From JAJEBT01 sp965221485 (GTDB lineage: Bacteria > Pseudomonadota > Alphaproteobacteria > MPNO01 > UBA830), in assembly GCA_965221485.1 (NCBI GenBank), contig OZ244893.1, forward strand, positions 992,001 through 1,056,000: 64,000 nucleotides of DNA. The letters run 5' to 3'. A program made the translations under genes and the position numbers. The stretch's first letter is position 1. Every line of letters begins with the position of its first letter. This document shows positions 52,695-62,464 of this stretch, piece after piece. The notes under the pieces were generated by a model that worked only from the letters and a program-made list of their open reading frames with translations, was not told the origin of the DNA and did no database searches.

Positions 52695-54572
52695 TCAGGA
52701 GTCAGAAGCAGGGTTTGTTTCGTTACTGTCGGTAAGCGCATCCTCATCGATCTGAACCAATGCTTCCAGGCGCGCGTTTCTTTGCTGCTCGCGCCACATG
52801 GAGGCATAGATGCGATTCAGCCGCAACAAATCGTCGTGACGACCCCGTTCAGCAATCTGGCCCTGATCAAGTACGAGAATCATGTCTGAATCGACGACTG
52901 TCGACAGGCGATGAGCGATAATCAATGTCGTCTTGTCACGGGAGACCATTTCAAGGGCTTCCTGGATTTCCCGCTCGGTGTGGGTATCAAGTGCCGAGGT
53001 AGCTTCGTCGAACAGAAGGATCCGGGGCTTTTTGAGAATCGTACGGGCGATAGCCACACGCTGCCTCTCGCCGCCGGAAAGTTTGAGACCGCGTTCACCG
53101 ACCACAGTGTCGTATTGATCGGGAGTCGAAACAATAAACTCGTGTATTGCCGCCATGCGTGCGGCGCTCCGGACTTCTTCATCAAACGCGTTGGGACGGC
53201 CATAGGCGATATTATAGAAAATGGTGTCGTTGAAGAGGACGGCATCCTGTGGAACCACTCCGATCGCCTGACGAAGGCTGTCCTGCTTGACGAGGCTTAT
53301 ATCCTGTCCGTCGACAAGGATGGAACCCTCCTCAATATCGTAAAACCGGAACAGGAGGCGGGCTGCCGTTGATTTTCCGGCTCCGCTGGGTCCGACGAGA
53401 GCGACTTTTTGACCGGCTTCAACAGTAAAGCTTACTCCCTGCAGAACGGGACGCCGCGAATCGTACGAGAACGAAACGTTCCGGAACTCGACCTTGCCTG
53501 GTCCCGGTGCCAGGGGCGGCGCACCCGGCACATCACGGATATCCGCGACTTCATCCAGCAAGTGAAACATGGCCTCCATATCGGTCAGGGACTGCTTGAC
53601 CTCGCGGTAAACAAACCCGAGGAAATTCAGTGGAAGAAACAGCTGGATCAGGAATGTATTGACCATTACGAAATCGCCGATCGTCATCGCGCCTGCAATA
53701 ACATCGGTGGCGGCCATATAGACCAGAAGGGTCATGGCTCCACCAACGATCAGGGCCTGCCCGATATTGAGCATGGAAAGACTGATCTTGCTGACCAGGG
53801 CCGCACGTTCGTAGGTCTTCAGTGACTGGTCGTAGCGCTGCGCCTCGTATTCGTGGTTTCCGAAATACTTGACGGTTTCATAGTTGAGCAGGCTGTCAAT
53901 TGCCCTCGTATTGGCTTGCTGATCCGTTTCGTTCATGCGGCGGCGCCATTTCAGCCGCCACTCCGTGACCAGCGCCGTATACGTGATGTATATGGCGACT
54001 GACAGTCCGGTCACGAAGGAGTACCAAAAGTCGAACAGACCCCAGAGCAGCCCGCACACCATTACGATTTCAAGCAGTGTGGGCAGAATGTTGAACAGCA
54101 TGAAGTGAAGCACGAAGTCGATTGCCTTGGTGCCGCGCTGGATCGCATGGGAAAGACCGCCCGTCTGGCGATCGAGATGAAAACTCAGCGGCAACCGATG
54201 GAGATGGCGAAATGTACGCAAGGCGACATCCCTGATCGCACGCTGCCCAACCTTGGCGAAAACGGCGTCCCGCAATTCGGCAAAGGCGATGGACAGCACG
54301 CGCAGCATCCCGAACGCGAGGATCAACGCCATCGGGAGCAGAATCACGTCCTCGGTATCGGCGCTGAGATGATCCACAATCTGTCCATAAACGACAGGTA
54401 CGTAAATCGTGGCGAGCTTGGCCCCGGCCAGAAGCAGGAGGGCGAGGAATATCCGAAGCTTGGCCGACGACGTGCCTTGCGACCACAGATAAGGGGCCAG
54501 AGCCTTGAGAGCGCCCCACTCCATTCCTGGCTCTGCCTTGCGCCCTGACAATGATCGTTTCACAGTCGCCAT
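52695..54572 (-). CDS. Atm1/HMT1-type ABC exporter (fused membrane and ATPase domains)
   Basis: A half-transporter with six membrane helices (about 45-330) and an ATPase domain with Walker A GPSGAGKST, signature LSGGERQRVAIA, Walker B ILLFDEATSALD and the H-loop IIAHRLST. NRAIDSLLNYETVKYFGNHEYE in the membrane part is diagnostic of the Atm1 group, which exports glutathione-linked sulfur or metal species. The start is uncertain: ATG 54572 gives 625 residues, the common family length; ATG 54665 gives 656; the open frame continues beyond that. It is divergent from the mltB-like gene. Confidence 0.9.
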   Translation of the reverse strand: MATVKRSLSGRKAEPGMEWGALKALAPYLWSQGTSSAKLRIFLALLLLAGAKLATIYVPVVYGQIVDHLSADTEDVILLPMALILAFGMLRVLSIAFAELRDAVFAKVGQRAIRDVALRTFRHLHRLPLSFHLDRQTGGLSHAIQRGTKAIDFVLHFMLFNILPTLLEIVMVCGLLWGLFDFWYSFVTGLSVAIYITYTALVTEWRLKWRRRMNETDQQANTRAIDSLLNYETVKYFGNHEYEAQRYDQSLKTYERAALVSKISLSMLNIGQALIVGGAMTLLVYMAATDVIAGAMTIGDFVMVNTFLIQLFLPLNFLGFVYREVKQSLTDMEAMFHLLDEVADIRDVPGAPPLAPGPGKVEFRNVSFSYDSRRPVLQGVSFTVEAGQKVALVGPSGAGKSTAARLLFRFYDIEEGSILVDGQDISLVKQDSLRQAIGVVPQDAVLFNDTIFYNIAYGRPNAFDEEVRSAARMAAIHEFIVSTPDQYDTVVGERGLKLSGGERQRVAIARTILKKPRILLFDEATSALDTHTEREIQEALEMVSRDKTTLIIAHRLSTVVDSDMILVLDQGQIAERGRHDDLLRLNRIYASMWREQQRNARLEALVQIDEDALTDSNETNPASDS

Positions 54573-54778
54573 TGCTGATTTTGCTTCATTCGGATCCGGA
54601 TGATGACGTATAGCCGCAATTTCCGGGGTTCGCCATCCGGAGGCAGCGAATTCTCCCTTGCGCATTGACCAAACAGACCCTCCGTATCCCGGTGTGAGTC
54701 TCGAAGCGGACGGCACCCTCCTGATTCGCTGCTGCGGGTTAGAATTGGCGAAGCAACCGACAAAGAGCAGAAGATGCG

Positions 54779-55774
54779 ATGGACAAATTTCTGAGCATTC
54801 CGGCAGCGCTGCTGATAACGTTCGCGGTTTCGGCTGTCGCCGCTGATGGCCCGAGAAAAGCCGCACCCGTGCCCGGCTTTGGAGCCTGGCTTGACAGTGT
54901 GCAGGCAGAAGCACGCCAGCGGGGATGGGACTCACCCTCTGTCAGAACGGCACTCAGGGACGCAGAATACCTCCCCAGAGTGATCGAACTGGATCGAAAG
55001 CAACCGTCCCGCACCTTTACCTTGAGGCAGTATCTGGATCGCGTCGTGACGGAACAACGCGTTCAACGGGGAACCAGGCTTCTGAGAACTCACCGGGCCC
55101 TGCTTGATCGCGTTGCGAACAGATACGGTGTCCAGCCCCGCTTTATAGTGGCCCTCTGGGGCCTCGAGACCAGTTATGGCAGCATTACTGGCGGTTTTTC
55201 GGTTATCAGTGCTCTGGCGACGCTGGCTTATGATGGCCGCCGTTCGGCATTTTTTCGCAAGGAACTCCTGAACGCATTGAAAATTCTGGACGAAGGGCAC
55301 ATTACGCCGGATCGAATGAAGGGTTCATGGGCGGGTGCCATGGGGCAAAGCCAGTTCATGCCCTCTTCCTTCCTGACCTATGCGGTCGATTACAATCGCG
55401 ACGGGAAACGGGACATTTGGTCATCCCTTGAGGATGTCTTTGCCTCGGCTGCCAATTATCTGTCGAGAGCAGGATGGCGAGACGATCAGACCTGGGGGCG
55501 GGAAGTACGTCTGCCCGGAGGGTTTGATCCTGATCTGGCCAGCCTCAAGGTGCGCAAACGTTTGTCTCAATGGCAAAGGATGGGGATCAGGCGGGCCGAT
55601 GGGAGAGATCTGCCAACTCGTGACCTGATGGCGTCAGTCGTATGGCCGAGCACCGGGGTCAACGAGCCAGCCTACGTGGTCTACAACAACTACCGGGTCC
55701 TGCTGCGTTGGAACCGGTCCCACCACTTTGCCGTTTCGGTTGGTCTGTTGTCCAATCGTATTGCCGGTCAATAG
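54779..55774 (+). CDS. Lytic murein transglycosylase (MltB-like, SLT fold)
   Basis: 331 residues with a signal peptide (about 1-22). The catalytic Glu is E130 in ALWGLETSYG, and GSWAGAMGQSQFMPSSF and DYNRDGKRDIW are the classical MltB motifs. It cleaves peptidoglycan in the periplasm to 1,6-anhydro products. No lipobox is present, so it is predicted to be soluble. It lies 15 bp before rlpA, making a cell-wall operon. Confidence 0.93.
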   Translation: MDKFLSIPAALLITFAVSAVAADGPRKAAPVPGFGAWLDSVQAEARQRGWDSPSVRTALRDAEYLPRVIELDRKQPSRTFTLRQYLDRVVTEQRVQRGTRLLRTHRALLDRVANRYGVQPRFIVALWGLETSYGSITGGFSVISALATLAYDGRRSAFFRKELLNALKILDEGHITPDRMKGSWAGAMGQSQFMPSSFLTYAVDYNRDGKRDIWSSLEDVFASAANYLSRAGWRDDQTWGREVRLPGGFDPDLASLKVRKRLSQWQRMGIRRADGRDLPTRDLMASVVWPSTGVNEPAYVVYNNYRVLLRWNRSHHFAVSVGLLSNRIAGQ

Positions 55775-55789
55775 CAAGCCGTTCTGGTT

Positions 55790-56731
55790 ATGAGATCGGG
55801 GAGTCTGATCCGATTGTCCACGATACTGGTCGGCGCATCGAGCCTGCTCCTGGGAGCCTGTTCCGAGATCGAGTTCGGGAAGTCTGTCGCACAGGTTCTC
55901 GTTTCGGAACTGCAGGACCGGCGGGGTTCGTCGCCCCGGCCTTCCTACAGGGTTGGCAGTCCTTTCCGCATATCGGGCACGATTTACTATCCCGCAGAGG
56001 ATTACAGCTATTCGGAGACCGGTATCGCCACATGGTATCGCCGTGAGTCTTCCGAAAAGCGAACTGCAAATGGTGAACTGTTTGACAGCGAGCGGCTTTC
56101 GGCCGCCCATCGAACCCTGCCGATGCCGAGCCTGGTCGTGGTCACGAATTTGTCAAATGGGCGGTCTCTTCGTCTTCGAGTCAATGACCGGGGGCCCCTG
56201 GACAAGGGCCGACTCATTGCCGTTTCCCAGGCGTCGGCCCGCATTCTCGGGTTTGAGAAGAGCGGAACAGCCCCCGTGAGGGTGGAAATTGTTGAGGATG
56301 CCAGCCGCCGGCTGAAAAAGCAGATGCTGGCCGGCAATGCCGAAGCAGCCCGGGGGTCTCCCGGAAACCGGTTCGGGACGCCGTTGACCAGTCGATTTCC
56401 GGATGTGGAAGCAGGGAGTAAACAAGGCAGTCGAATCGTCGAGGCCGTTCGGTCCGCCGATTCAGATAGGGCATCCGAGGCTCGGGAAGGGCAGGGAAGC
56501 CAGACCGAAATGTTCGTTCGAGTGGGCAATCTGGTAGAACCCGAAAGCGCCTCCCGATTGCAAGTCGAGTTGTCCGCCTTCGGGCCTGCGCACATCGTCA
56601 GGGACACCGTCCGGGGTCACCAGTACTATCGGGTTCGGATCGGACCGCTCCCCGATCTGGACGCAGCAGACTCCATGCTCGCAAGCCTTAATGGGGCTGG
56701 CTACCACCAGGCCCGGATCATCGTTGATTGA
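55790..56731 (+). CDS. rlpA: RlpA-family lipoprotein with SPOR domain
   Basis: 313 residues. Signal peptide and lipobox LLGAC give lipidated Cys24. The double-psi beta-barrel (about 80-165) contains TGIATWYRRESSEKRTANGE and RVNDRGP with the Asp of the catalytic site. A low-complexity linker is followed by a C-terminal SPOR domain (about 238-313) that binds denuded glycan at the division septum. RlpA is a septal lytic transglycosylase. It precedes the D,D-carboxypeptidase gene, the common alphaproteobacterial order. Confidence 0.93.
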   Translation: MRSGSLIRLSTILVGASSLLLGACSEIEFGKSVAQVLVSELQDRRGSSPRPSYRVGSPFRISGTIYYPAEDYSYSETGIATWYRRESSEKRTANGELFDSERLSAAHRTLPMPSLVVVTNLSNGRSLRLRVNDRGPLDKGRLIAVSQASARILGFEKSGTAPVRVEIVEDASRRLKKQMLAGNAEAARGSPGNRFGTPLTSRFPDVEAGSKQGSRIVEAVRSADSDRASEAREGQGSQTEMFVRVGNLVEPESASRLQVELSAFGPAHIVRDTVRGHQYYRVRIGPLPDLDAADSMLASLNGAGYHQARIIVD

Positions 56732-56855
56732 GTTGGAACAACGAAAGTGATATCCGGATTGCAACGCGTCCTGGCCTTCATCATTTACAGTGTCCGGCGG
56801 GACTCTGGGAACTTAGTCCTTGAGAGTCCGGAGTGAAACCAAGAGAAATGGAGTT

Positions 56856-58001
56856 ATGCATTATCTAGTCCGAGTGTTTGCCGTTGCCGTCTCGTTGCTC
56901 GTTGGATGGCCGGAAGGGCGAGTCTTCGCCCAGCTGATGGATACTTCAGCGAAGAACGCCTACATCGTTGACATGTCTACCGGCAGGGTTCTTCTCGAAA
57001 AGGCTGCGGACGAACCGATCGAACCGGCTTCTCTGAGCAAACTGATGACCACCTACATGGCCTTCGAAGCGATCAGGAATGGTACGCTTGATATGGACAG
57101 AAAATTGCTTGTCAGCAAAAGGGCCTGGAAAAAAGGTGGCTCCAGGATGTTCGTCGAAGTCGATGAACGGGTGCGTGTCTCGGATCTGCTGCGCGGCATT
57201 ATTGTCCAGTCAGGCAACGACTCCTGCATTGTGATCGCGGAAGCCATGGCCGGAACCGAGGATCGATTTGCTCAACAGATGACGAGGCGGGCACGAGACC
57301 TGGGTCTCGAAAACAGCACGTTCAGGAATTCATCCGGTTGGCCGCACCCCGAGCATCGGATGTCTGCCCGCGATCTTGCAAAGCTCTCTGCGAGACTGAT
57401 CTCCGACTTTCCCGAACTCTACAAGATCTTTGCCGAGAGAACCTTCACTTACAACGGCATCAGACAGTTCAATCGCAACCCCTTGCTGAAATATGAAAAC
57501 CTGGGCGCCGATGGCCTCAAGACCGGCTATACGCGGCGCTCCGGATACGGGCTGGTCGGAGCCGCCCAGATCGAAGGCAGGAGGATTATCGCGGTGTTGA
57601 CAGGCTTCACCAGCGAACGGAAACGAGAGCACGAGGCGGTGCGCCTGATGGAATGGGCGTTTTCAAGATTCGAGCTCTACACCCTGTTCAAGCCTGGAGA
57701 AGACGTCGTGTCAGCGAACGTTTGGCTGGGAGAGAACGACACGGTTCCGCTCACCATTCCGGATGGACTCAAACTGACGCTTTCCAACGAACAGCGCGCC
57801 GGCTTGTCGATGAGGGTTCGGCTGGTCGAGCCGGTTTCGGTACCGATCAAAAAAGGTGTTCCCCACGGCACTTTGATCGTCTCTGCGCCGGGTATGGATA
57901 CAATGACCATACCGCTGGTCACAGGAAAGGAGGTCAAGAAGCTCGGCTTCTTTGCCCGCATCACGGCTGCCATCAAGCATGTGCTCTGGGGAGCGACGTA
58001 G
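56856..58001 (+). CDS. dacC: D-alanyl-D-alanine carboxypeptidase (PBP5/6, DacC-type)
   Basis: 381 residues from ATG 56856; a TTG at 56820 would only extend the signal peptide. The signal is cleaved near VFA|QL (25/26). Active-site motifs are S59-L-S-K62, SGNDS for SxN and DGLKTG for KTG. A C-terminal beta domain follows, and the last helix may anchor it to the membrane. It trims pentapeptides in the periplasm. tmk starts 24 bp after its stop, so cell-wall and DNA-precursor genes are linked in transcription. Confidence 0.94.
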   Translation: MHYLVRVFAVAVSLLVGWPEGRVFAQLMDTSAKNAYIVDMSTGRVLLEKAADEPIEPASLSKLMTTYMAFEAIRNGTLDMDRKLLVSKRAWKKGGSRMFVEVDERVRVSDLLRGIIVQSGNDSCIVIAEAMAGTEDRFAQQMTRRARDLGLENSTFRNSSGWPHPEHRMSARDLAKLSARLISDFPELYKIFAERTFTYNGIRQFNRNPLLKYENLGADGLKTGYTRRSGYGLVGAAQIEGRRIIAVLTGFTSERKREHEAVRLMEWAFSRFELYTLFKPGEDVVSANVWLGENDTVPLTIPDGLKLTLSNEQRAGLSMRVRLVEPVSVPIKKGVPHGTLIVSAPGMDTMTIPLVTGKEVKKLGFFARITAAIKHVLWGAT

Positions 58002-58024
58002 AAACCCGACCGGAAGGAGCGGGG

Positions 58025-58663
58025 GTGAGGTCAGGCAAATTCATTACCTTTGAAGGTGGAGATTGTGCCGGCAAGTCCACCCAGGTGAAGCTCCTCGCTG
58101 AGAAGCTCCGCGACAGGGGGCGGACCGTTGTGACGACCCGGGAACCCGGGGGCTCTCCCGATGCCGAGAGAATTCGACGATTGATTCTTGACGCCTCAGC
58201 TGATTGGGACGCTCCGACCGAGACCCTGCTGCACTTCGCCGCTCGTGCCGATCATTACACGACATTGATTGCCCCCGCGCTGCGGAGCGGGGCATGGGTA
58301 TTGTGTGACCGGTTTTCCGATTCCACCCGGGCCTATCAGGGCAAGGCGAGGGGGCTTGACCGGACAATCATCGACACTCTGGAGCGGCTGATCCTGGGAG
58401 AGGTCCAGCCGGACCTGACGCTGATATTTGATCTTCCGCCGGAAACGGCACTGTCCCGGCTGGGAACACGGGCTGCAGAAGCCAACCGATACGACCGCAT
58501 GGATGTCAGTTTCCACCGCAAATTGCGGGAGGGTTTTCTGGAGATCGCTGCTAGTGAACCGGACCGTTGCGTCGTGATTGATGCGGATGCCGAAATTGAC
58601 ACCGTTCTTGCCCGGGTTGAGCGGGCAATCGCGACCCGACTTTGCGCTCAGGAGCATCCGTGA
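58025..58663 (+). CDS. tmk: Thymidylate kinase
   Basis: 212 residues from GTG 58025, set by GGAAGGAGCG just upstream. P-loop FEGGDCAGKST (9-19), DR in LCDRFSDSTRAYQG (magnesium/nucleotide binding) and LIFDLPPE are family motifs. It phosphorylates dTMP to dTDP. The P-loop has Cys in place of a common Gly, an unusual but probably tolerated change. The stop overlaps the holB start (GTGA). Confidence 0.95.
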   Translation: MRSGKFITFEGGDCAGKSTQVKLLAEKLRDRGRTVVTTREPGGSPDAERIRRLILDASADWDAPTETLLHFAARADHYTTLIAPALRSGAWVLCDRFSDSTRAYQGKARGLDRTIIDTLERLILGEVQPDLTLIFDLPPETALSRLGTRAAEANRYDRMDVSFHRKLREGFLEIAASEPDRCVVIDADAEIDTVLARVERAIATRLCAQEHP

Positions 58664-59829
58664 GCGACAACGCGGACGTTCGGCCCGGTTCGCTGCTGTA
58701 CGCAACCCAGGAGCCTGAAACGGCACGGCTGCACCACAATATGCAGGTTTCCGAGCTGTTCGGACATGAAGAGGCGGAGCGGCAATTTCTCGATGCCTGG
58801 ACCAGTGGTCGATTGCCCCATGGCTGGTTGCTGAGCGGGCCCAAGGGAGTCGGGAAGATGACGCTGGCTTGCCGTTTCGCCCGCTTTGTTCTGGCAAATC
58901 CGGATCAGCCGGGTTCGGGACCGCCTGGTCTGTTCGACGACCTTCCCCCCGATCTCCCGAGATCCCTTGATGTTCCCCATGACCATCCGGCAGCCCGTCG
59001 CGCTGCGACAGGTGGTCACGGCGATCTGCACATCCTTGAGAGACGGATACAAAACAACCGGCAACAGTCTGCAATTCTTGTTGATACCGTTCGGGCGGGA
59101 TGTCAGGCATTGTTCCTCACATCGGCGGAAGGCGGCTGGCGCGTCGTCATTATCGATGATGCGGAAACCATGAATGAAAGTGCTTTCAATGCGCTTTTGA
59201 AGGTTTTGGAGGAGCCGCCGTCCCGAAGTCTCCTCATTCTGGTTGCTCACGCTGCCGGCCGCCTCCCTGCTACTGTTCGTTCACGCTGCTGCAAGATCAA
59301 GCTGTCTCCACTCCCCCTGGAAATGATCGGCCAGATACTGACGCGCTACCGGCCCGCGCTTTCCGTCGAGGACCGGGAGGATGTTGCCGCCCTGTGCGAG
59401 GGAAGTATCGGCCTTGCATTGCGATTGTGTGATGGAAACGGCCCAGAAATCTGGCGGGATCTGATCGAATTTCTGTCAGGTCTTCCGGCCAATGACCATG
59501 TGACAGCACAAAAGTTTGCCAGTCGTTTCAGCGCAGGCAATGACGATGGAAGCAATTGGGAAATTGCATCGCTTCTGGTCGGGCGCTGTCTTGCGACACT
59601 TGTCAGTGCTGCAGCGAGGAAAAAACCTATGGAAGATCTTGGTTATGGTACCCGCGATGCATCCTGCCTCAACAGCCTTCTGAATTTGGCCAGTCTTGAT
59701 TGCTGGCTCGATTTATGGGAGAAGACGCAGCTTCGATTCCAACAGGTGAGCGAATTCAATCTCGACAAGAGACAGGCCATGCTTGACGTCCTTGCCGGCA
59801 TGGCCGAAAGCACAAACCGGCGTACATAG
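58660..59829 (+). CDS. holB: DNA polymerase III delta-prime subunit
   Basis: 389 residues. GTG 58660 overlaps the tmk stop, implying coupled translation. An AAA+ domain shows GPKGVGKMT (Walker A), IIDDAETMN (Walker B), ALLKVLEEPPSRSLLIL and RSRCCKIKLSPL. Delta-prime is the stator of the clamp loader. It is slightly longer than the E. coli protein, as usual in alphaproteobacteria. Confidence 0.94.
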   Translation: MSDNADVRPGSLLYATQEPETARLHHNMQVSELFGHEEAERQFLDAWTSGRLPHGWLLSGPKGVGKMTLACRFARFVLANPDQPGSGPPGLFDDLPPDLPRSLDVPHDHPAARRAATGGHGDLHILERRIQNNRQQSAILVDTVRAGCQALFLTSAEGGWRVVIIDDAETMNESAFNALLKVLEEPPSRSLLILVAHAAGRLPATVRSRCCKIKLSPLPLEMIGQILTRYRPALSVEDREDVAALCEGSIGLALRLCDGNGPEIWRDLIEFLSGLPANDHVTAQKFASRFSAGNDDGSNWEIASLLVGRCLATLVSAAARKKPMEDLGYGTRDASCLNSLLNLASLDCWLDLWEKTQLRFQQVSEFNLDKRQAMLDVLAGMAESTNRRT

Positions 59830-59881
59830 TCGGGATCGGTAACCCCTCATTTTCGGTCGCCAGTCCACGCGGGAACAGGGA

Positions 59882-61438
59882 ATGCCCGAACAAGAGAAAT
59901 ATTACATCACGACACCGATCTATTATGTGAATGATTCCCCCCATATCGGCCATGCCTACACCACACTTGCGTGCGATGTACTGGCTCGCTTCAAGCGTCT
60001 TGACGGCTACATGGTTCATTTTTTGACGGGTACGGACGAGCACGGCCAGAAGGTCGAGAAATCCGCCACGGCGGCAGGGCTGGACCCCCAGATCTTTACC
60101 GATCAGGTCTCCGGGAATTTCCGCAATCTCGCGGATTTCATGAATTACAGCCACGATGATTTCATCCGTACGACGGAACCCCGTCATGCCCGGGCAAGCC
60201 AGGCGATCTGGACTGCATTGCAGGAAAACGGACATATCTATCTGGGTTCCTATGCCGGCTGGTATGCGGTCCGGGATGAGGCGTTCTATATGCCGGGTGA
60301 GCTGGAGGACGGTCCGAACGGAACCAAGATTGCTCCGTCAGGCGCAGAATGTGAATGGGTCGAGGAGCCAAGCTACTTCTTTGATCTTTCGAAATGGCAA
60401 GACCGTCTGCTGGAATTCTATGAACAAAATCCTGATTTCATCGCACCGGCCTCACGTCGCAATGAGGTGATCAGCTTTGTGAAGGAAGGGCTTCAGGATC
60501 TGTCCGTGTCCCGGACAAGCTTCCGGTGGGGGGTTCCGGTTCCCGATGACTCCGGACATATCATGTATGTCTGGCTGGATGCCTTGACCAACTACATTAC
60601 CGCCGTCGGTTATCCTAATACCGAAGCCGGGATGTACCGTTCCTATTGGCCTGCCGACATTCACATGGTGGGCAAGGATATCCTGCGGTTTCATGCTGTT
60701 TACTGGCCAGCCTTTCTGATGGGCGCGGGACTCGAGCCGCCGAAACGGATCTTTGCGCATGGATGGTGGACCAATGAGGGTCAGAAGATTTCCAAGTCTC
60801 TCGGGAACATCATAGATCCGTTCGAAATCGTCGGGACCTATGGTCTGGACCAGGTCAGGTATTTTCTTCTCAGGGAAGTCCCGTTCGGTAACGACGGAGA
60901 CTTTTCACGGCGTTCCGTGGTCAATCGTATCAACGGCGATCTGGCCAACGATCTTGGCAATCTGGTGCAACGCGTCCTCTCCATGATCGGCCGATATTGC
61001 GATTCCCAAGTGCCGACGCCGGACGACCTCACGGGCGAGGACAGGACAATACTGGGGATGGCAGGGGATGTTCTCGGTTCCATGCGCGAGCATATGGACC
61101 AGCAGGGCTTTCACCTTGCACTGGAAAACATATGGGCCCTGGTGCGGGCAGCCAACGGTTATGTGGATCGCCAGGCGCCCTGGACCCTCAACCGGACGGA
61201 TCCGGCCCGGCGCAATACCGTGCTCTATGTCCTGGCGGAGGTCATCCGCCATCTCGGGTTATATATCCAGCCCTTCATGCCCGAGTCTGCGGCAAAAATC
61301 CTGGACCAGCTGGCTGTTCCGGATAGCGCTCGTGATTTTGCGCATGCGGGAGAGGGTGCGGCCCTGACACCTGGTACCACATTACCTGGACCGGTTCCTG
61401 TCTTTCCCCGAATTCCGGAACCGGAGCCCAACCCGTGA
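59882..61438 (+). CDS. metG: Methionyl-tRNA synthetase
   Basis: 518 residues, class I synthetase. HIGH is present as HIGHAY (21-26) and KMSKS as KISKSLGN. FLTGTDEHGQKVEKSA is the connective segment start, and a C-terminal helical anticodon domain closes the protein. It lacks the C-terminal dimerisation tail found in the E. coli type, as expected. ATG is 52 bp after holB and 81 bp before tatD in the same direction. Confidence 0.97.
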   Translation: MPEQEKYYITTPIYYVNDSPHIGHAYTTLACDVLARFKRLDGYMVHFLTGTDEHGQKVEKSATAAGLDPQIFTDQVSGNFRNLADFMNYSHDDFIRTTEPRHARASQAIWTALQENGHIYLGSYAGWYAVRDEAFYMPGELEDGPNGTKIAPSGAECEWVEEPSYFFDLSKWQDRLLEFYEQNPDFIAPASRRNEVISFVKEGLQDLSVSRTSFRWGVPVPDDSGHIMYVWLDALTNYITAVGYPNTEAGMYRSYWPADIHMVGKDILRFHAVYWPAFLMGAGLEPPKRIFAHGWWTNEGQKISKSLGNIIDPFEIVGTYGLDQVRYFLLREVPFGNDGDFSRRSVVNRINGDLANDLGNLVQRVLSMIGRYCDSQVPTPDDLTGEDRTILGMAGDVLGSMREHMDQQGFHLALENIWALVRAANGYVDRQAPWTLNRTDPARRNTVLYVLAEVIRHLGLYIQPFMPESAAKILDQLAVPDSARDFAHAGEGAALTPGTTLPGPVPVFPRIPEPEPNP

Positions 61439-61519
61439 TGCAAAGCGAAACAGGGTTACAACTCTGCGGACCGAGATCTGCAGATCCGTTGCAGCCTACC
61501 GGTTGACAGGGGGCGAGCG

Positions 61520-62311
61520 GTGCTTGTCGACAGTCATTGTCATCTGGAGTTCGACAGTTTCGATCACGATCGTGACGAAATGATCCTGCGGGCCCGCAGG
61601 GCGGGAATCGGAACGATGGTGACGATTTGCACGCGCTTCAGCCGATTTGATGAGGTCGCCGCCGTGGCCGGGCGGGACAAGGACATATGGTGCTCGGTCG
61701 GCGTTCATCCGCATCACGTAGCAGAGGAGGGCGTGATTCCCGTCGAGGATCTCATCACTGCCAGTCTCCACCCCAAGGTGATCGGAATCGGAGAAACCGG
61801 TCTCGACTACCATTATGACAACAGTCCCAGAGACCTGCAGCGCGAGAGTTTTCGGAACCATATCGCTGCCGCCCGAAGAGCCGGGTTGCCAGTCATCATT
61901 CACAATCGTGAGTCCGACGAGGAGATGTGCAACATTCTCAAAGAAGAATGGAAGAATGGCCCATATCATGCTGTTTTACATTGTTTTTCCTCCAGTCGTG
62001 CACTTGCCGAAGTTGGCGTTGAGCTGGGACTGTATATTTCCCTGTCCGGAATCGTGACATTTCGCAATGCCGGTTCCCTCAGAGACATTGTTGCAGATTT
62101 GCCGGATGATCGATTGCTCCTGGAGACCGACGCTCCGTTTCTTGCTCCGGTGCCCAATCGTGGCAAGCGTAACGAGCCGTCATTTCTTGTTCACACCGCA
62201 GCCGAGGTGGCGCGGGTGAGAAACGTCGACGTTTCCGACCTCAGGGAATTGTCGACGCAGAATTTTTTCTCGTTGTTCAACAAATGCATGAGACCGGACG
62301 CTGCAACATGA
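61520..62311 (+). CDS. tatD: TatD-family metal-dependent DNase
   Basis: 263 residues, GTG start. Metal ligands are visible in order: DSHCHLEF (HxH), IGETGLDY (Glu), IHNRES (His), LHCF (His) and ETDAPF (Asp). TatD removes 3' ends from DNA and RNA and takes part in quality control. It ends 83 bp before the proposed dif site. The MBL-fold hydrolase gene that often follows tatD in alphaproteobacteria is absent. Confidence 0.95.
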   Translation: MLVDSHCHLEFDSFDHDRDEMILRARRAGIGTMVTICTRFSRFDEVAAVAGRDKDIWCSVGVHPHHVAEEGVIPVEDLITASLHPKVIGIGETGLDYHYDNSPRDLQRESFRNHIAAARRAGLPVIIHNRESDEEMCNILKEEWKNGPYHAVLHCFSSSRALAEVGVELGLYISLSGIVTFRNAGSLRDIVADLPDDRLLLETDAPFLAPVPNRGKRNEPSFLVHTAAEVARVRNVDVSDLRELSTQNFFSLFNKCMRPDAAT

Positions 62312-62394
62312 TCGGGGGTTGTAAAACTCATGATTCACATACGATCACGCGGTTGCAGGGGGTCCTTTTTCCCTGCTTCGGAGGGTATCTGAAT

Positions 62395-62422
62395 ATAATA
62401 CATAATATACATTATGCGACAA
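62395..62422 (-). other. Candidate chromosome dimer resolution site (dif) for XerC/XerD
   Basis: On the minus strand the 28 bases comprise an 11-base XerC arm TTGTCGCATAA, the 6-base centre TGTATA and an 11-base XerD arm TTATGTATTAT. The inner 19 bases, CGCATAATGTATATTATGT, are identical to the E. coli dif core; overall 21 of 28 positions agree. It sits in a non-coding A+T-rich gap between tatD and mazG. KOPS-like octamers on the left point to it. Established: XerCD resolve chromosome dimers at such sites with FtsK. The assignment to this genome is by similarity. Confidence 0.85.
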
Positions 62423-62464
62423 ACGTAACAACAGATATCCCGACAATTGAGCGCTCCTGCCCCC

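Noticed and set aside
54573..54935. N-terminal extension of the ABC exporter
   Set aside because: The extension crosses the divergent promoter region and the start of the mltB-like gene and lacks exporter similarity.
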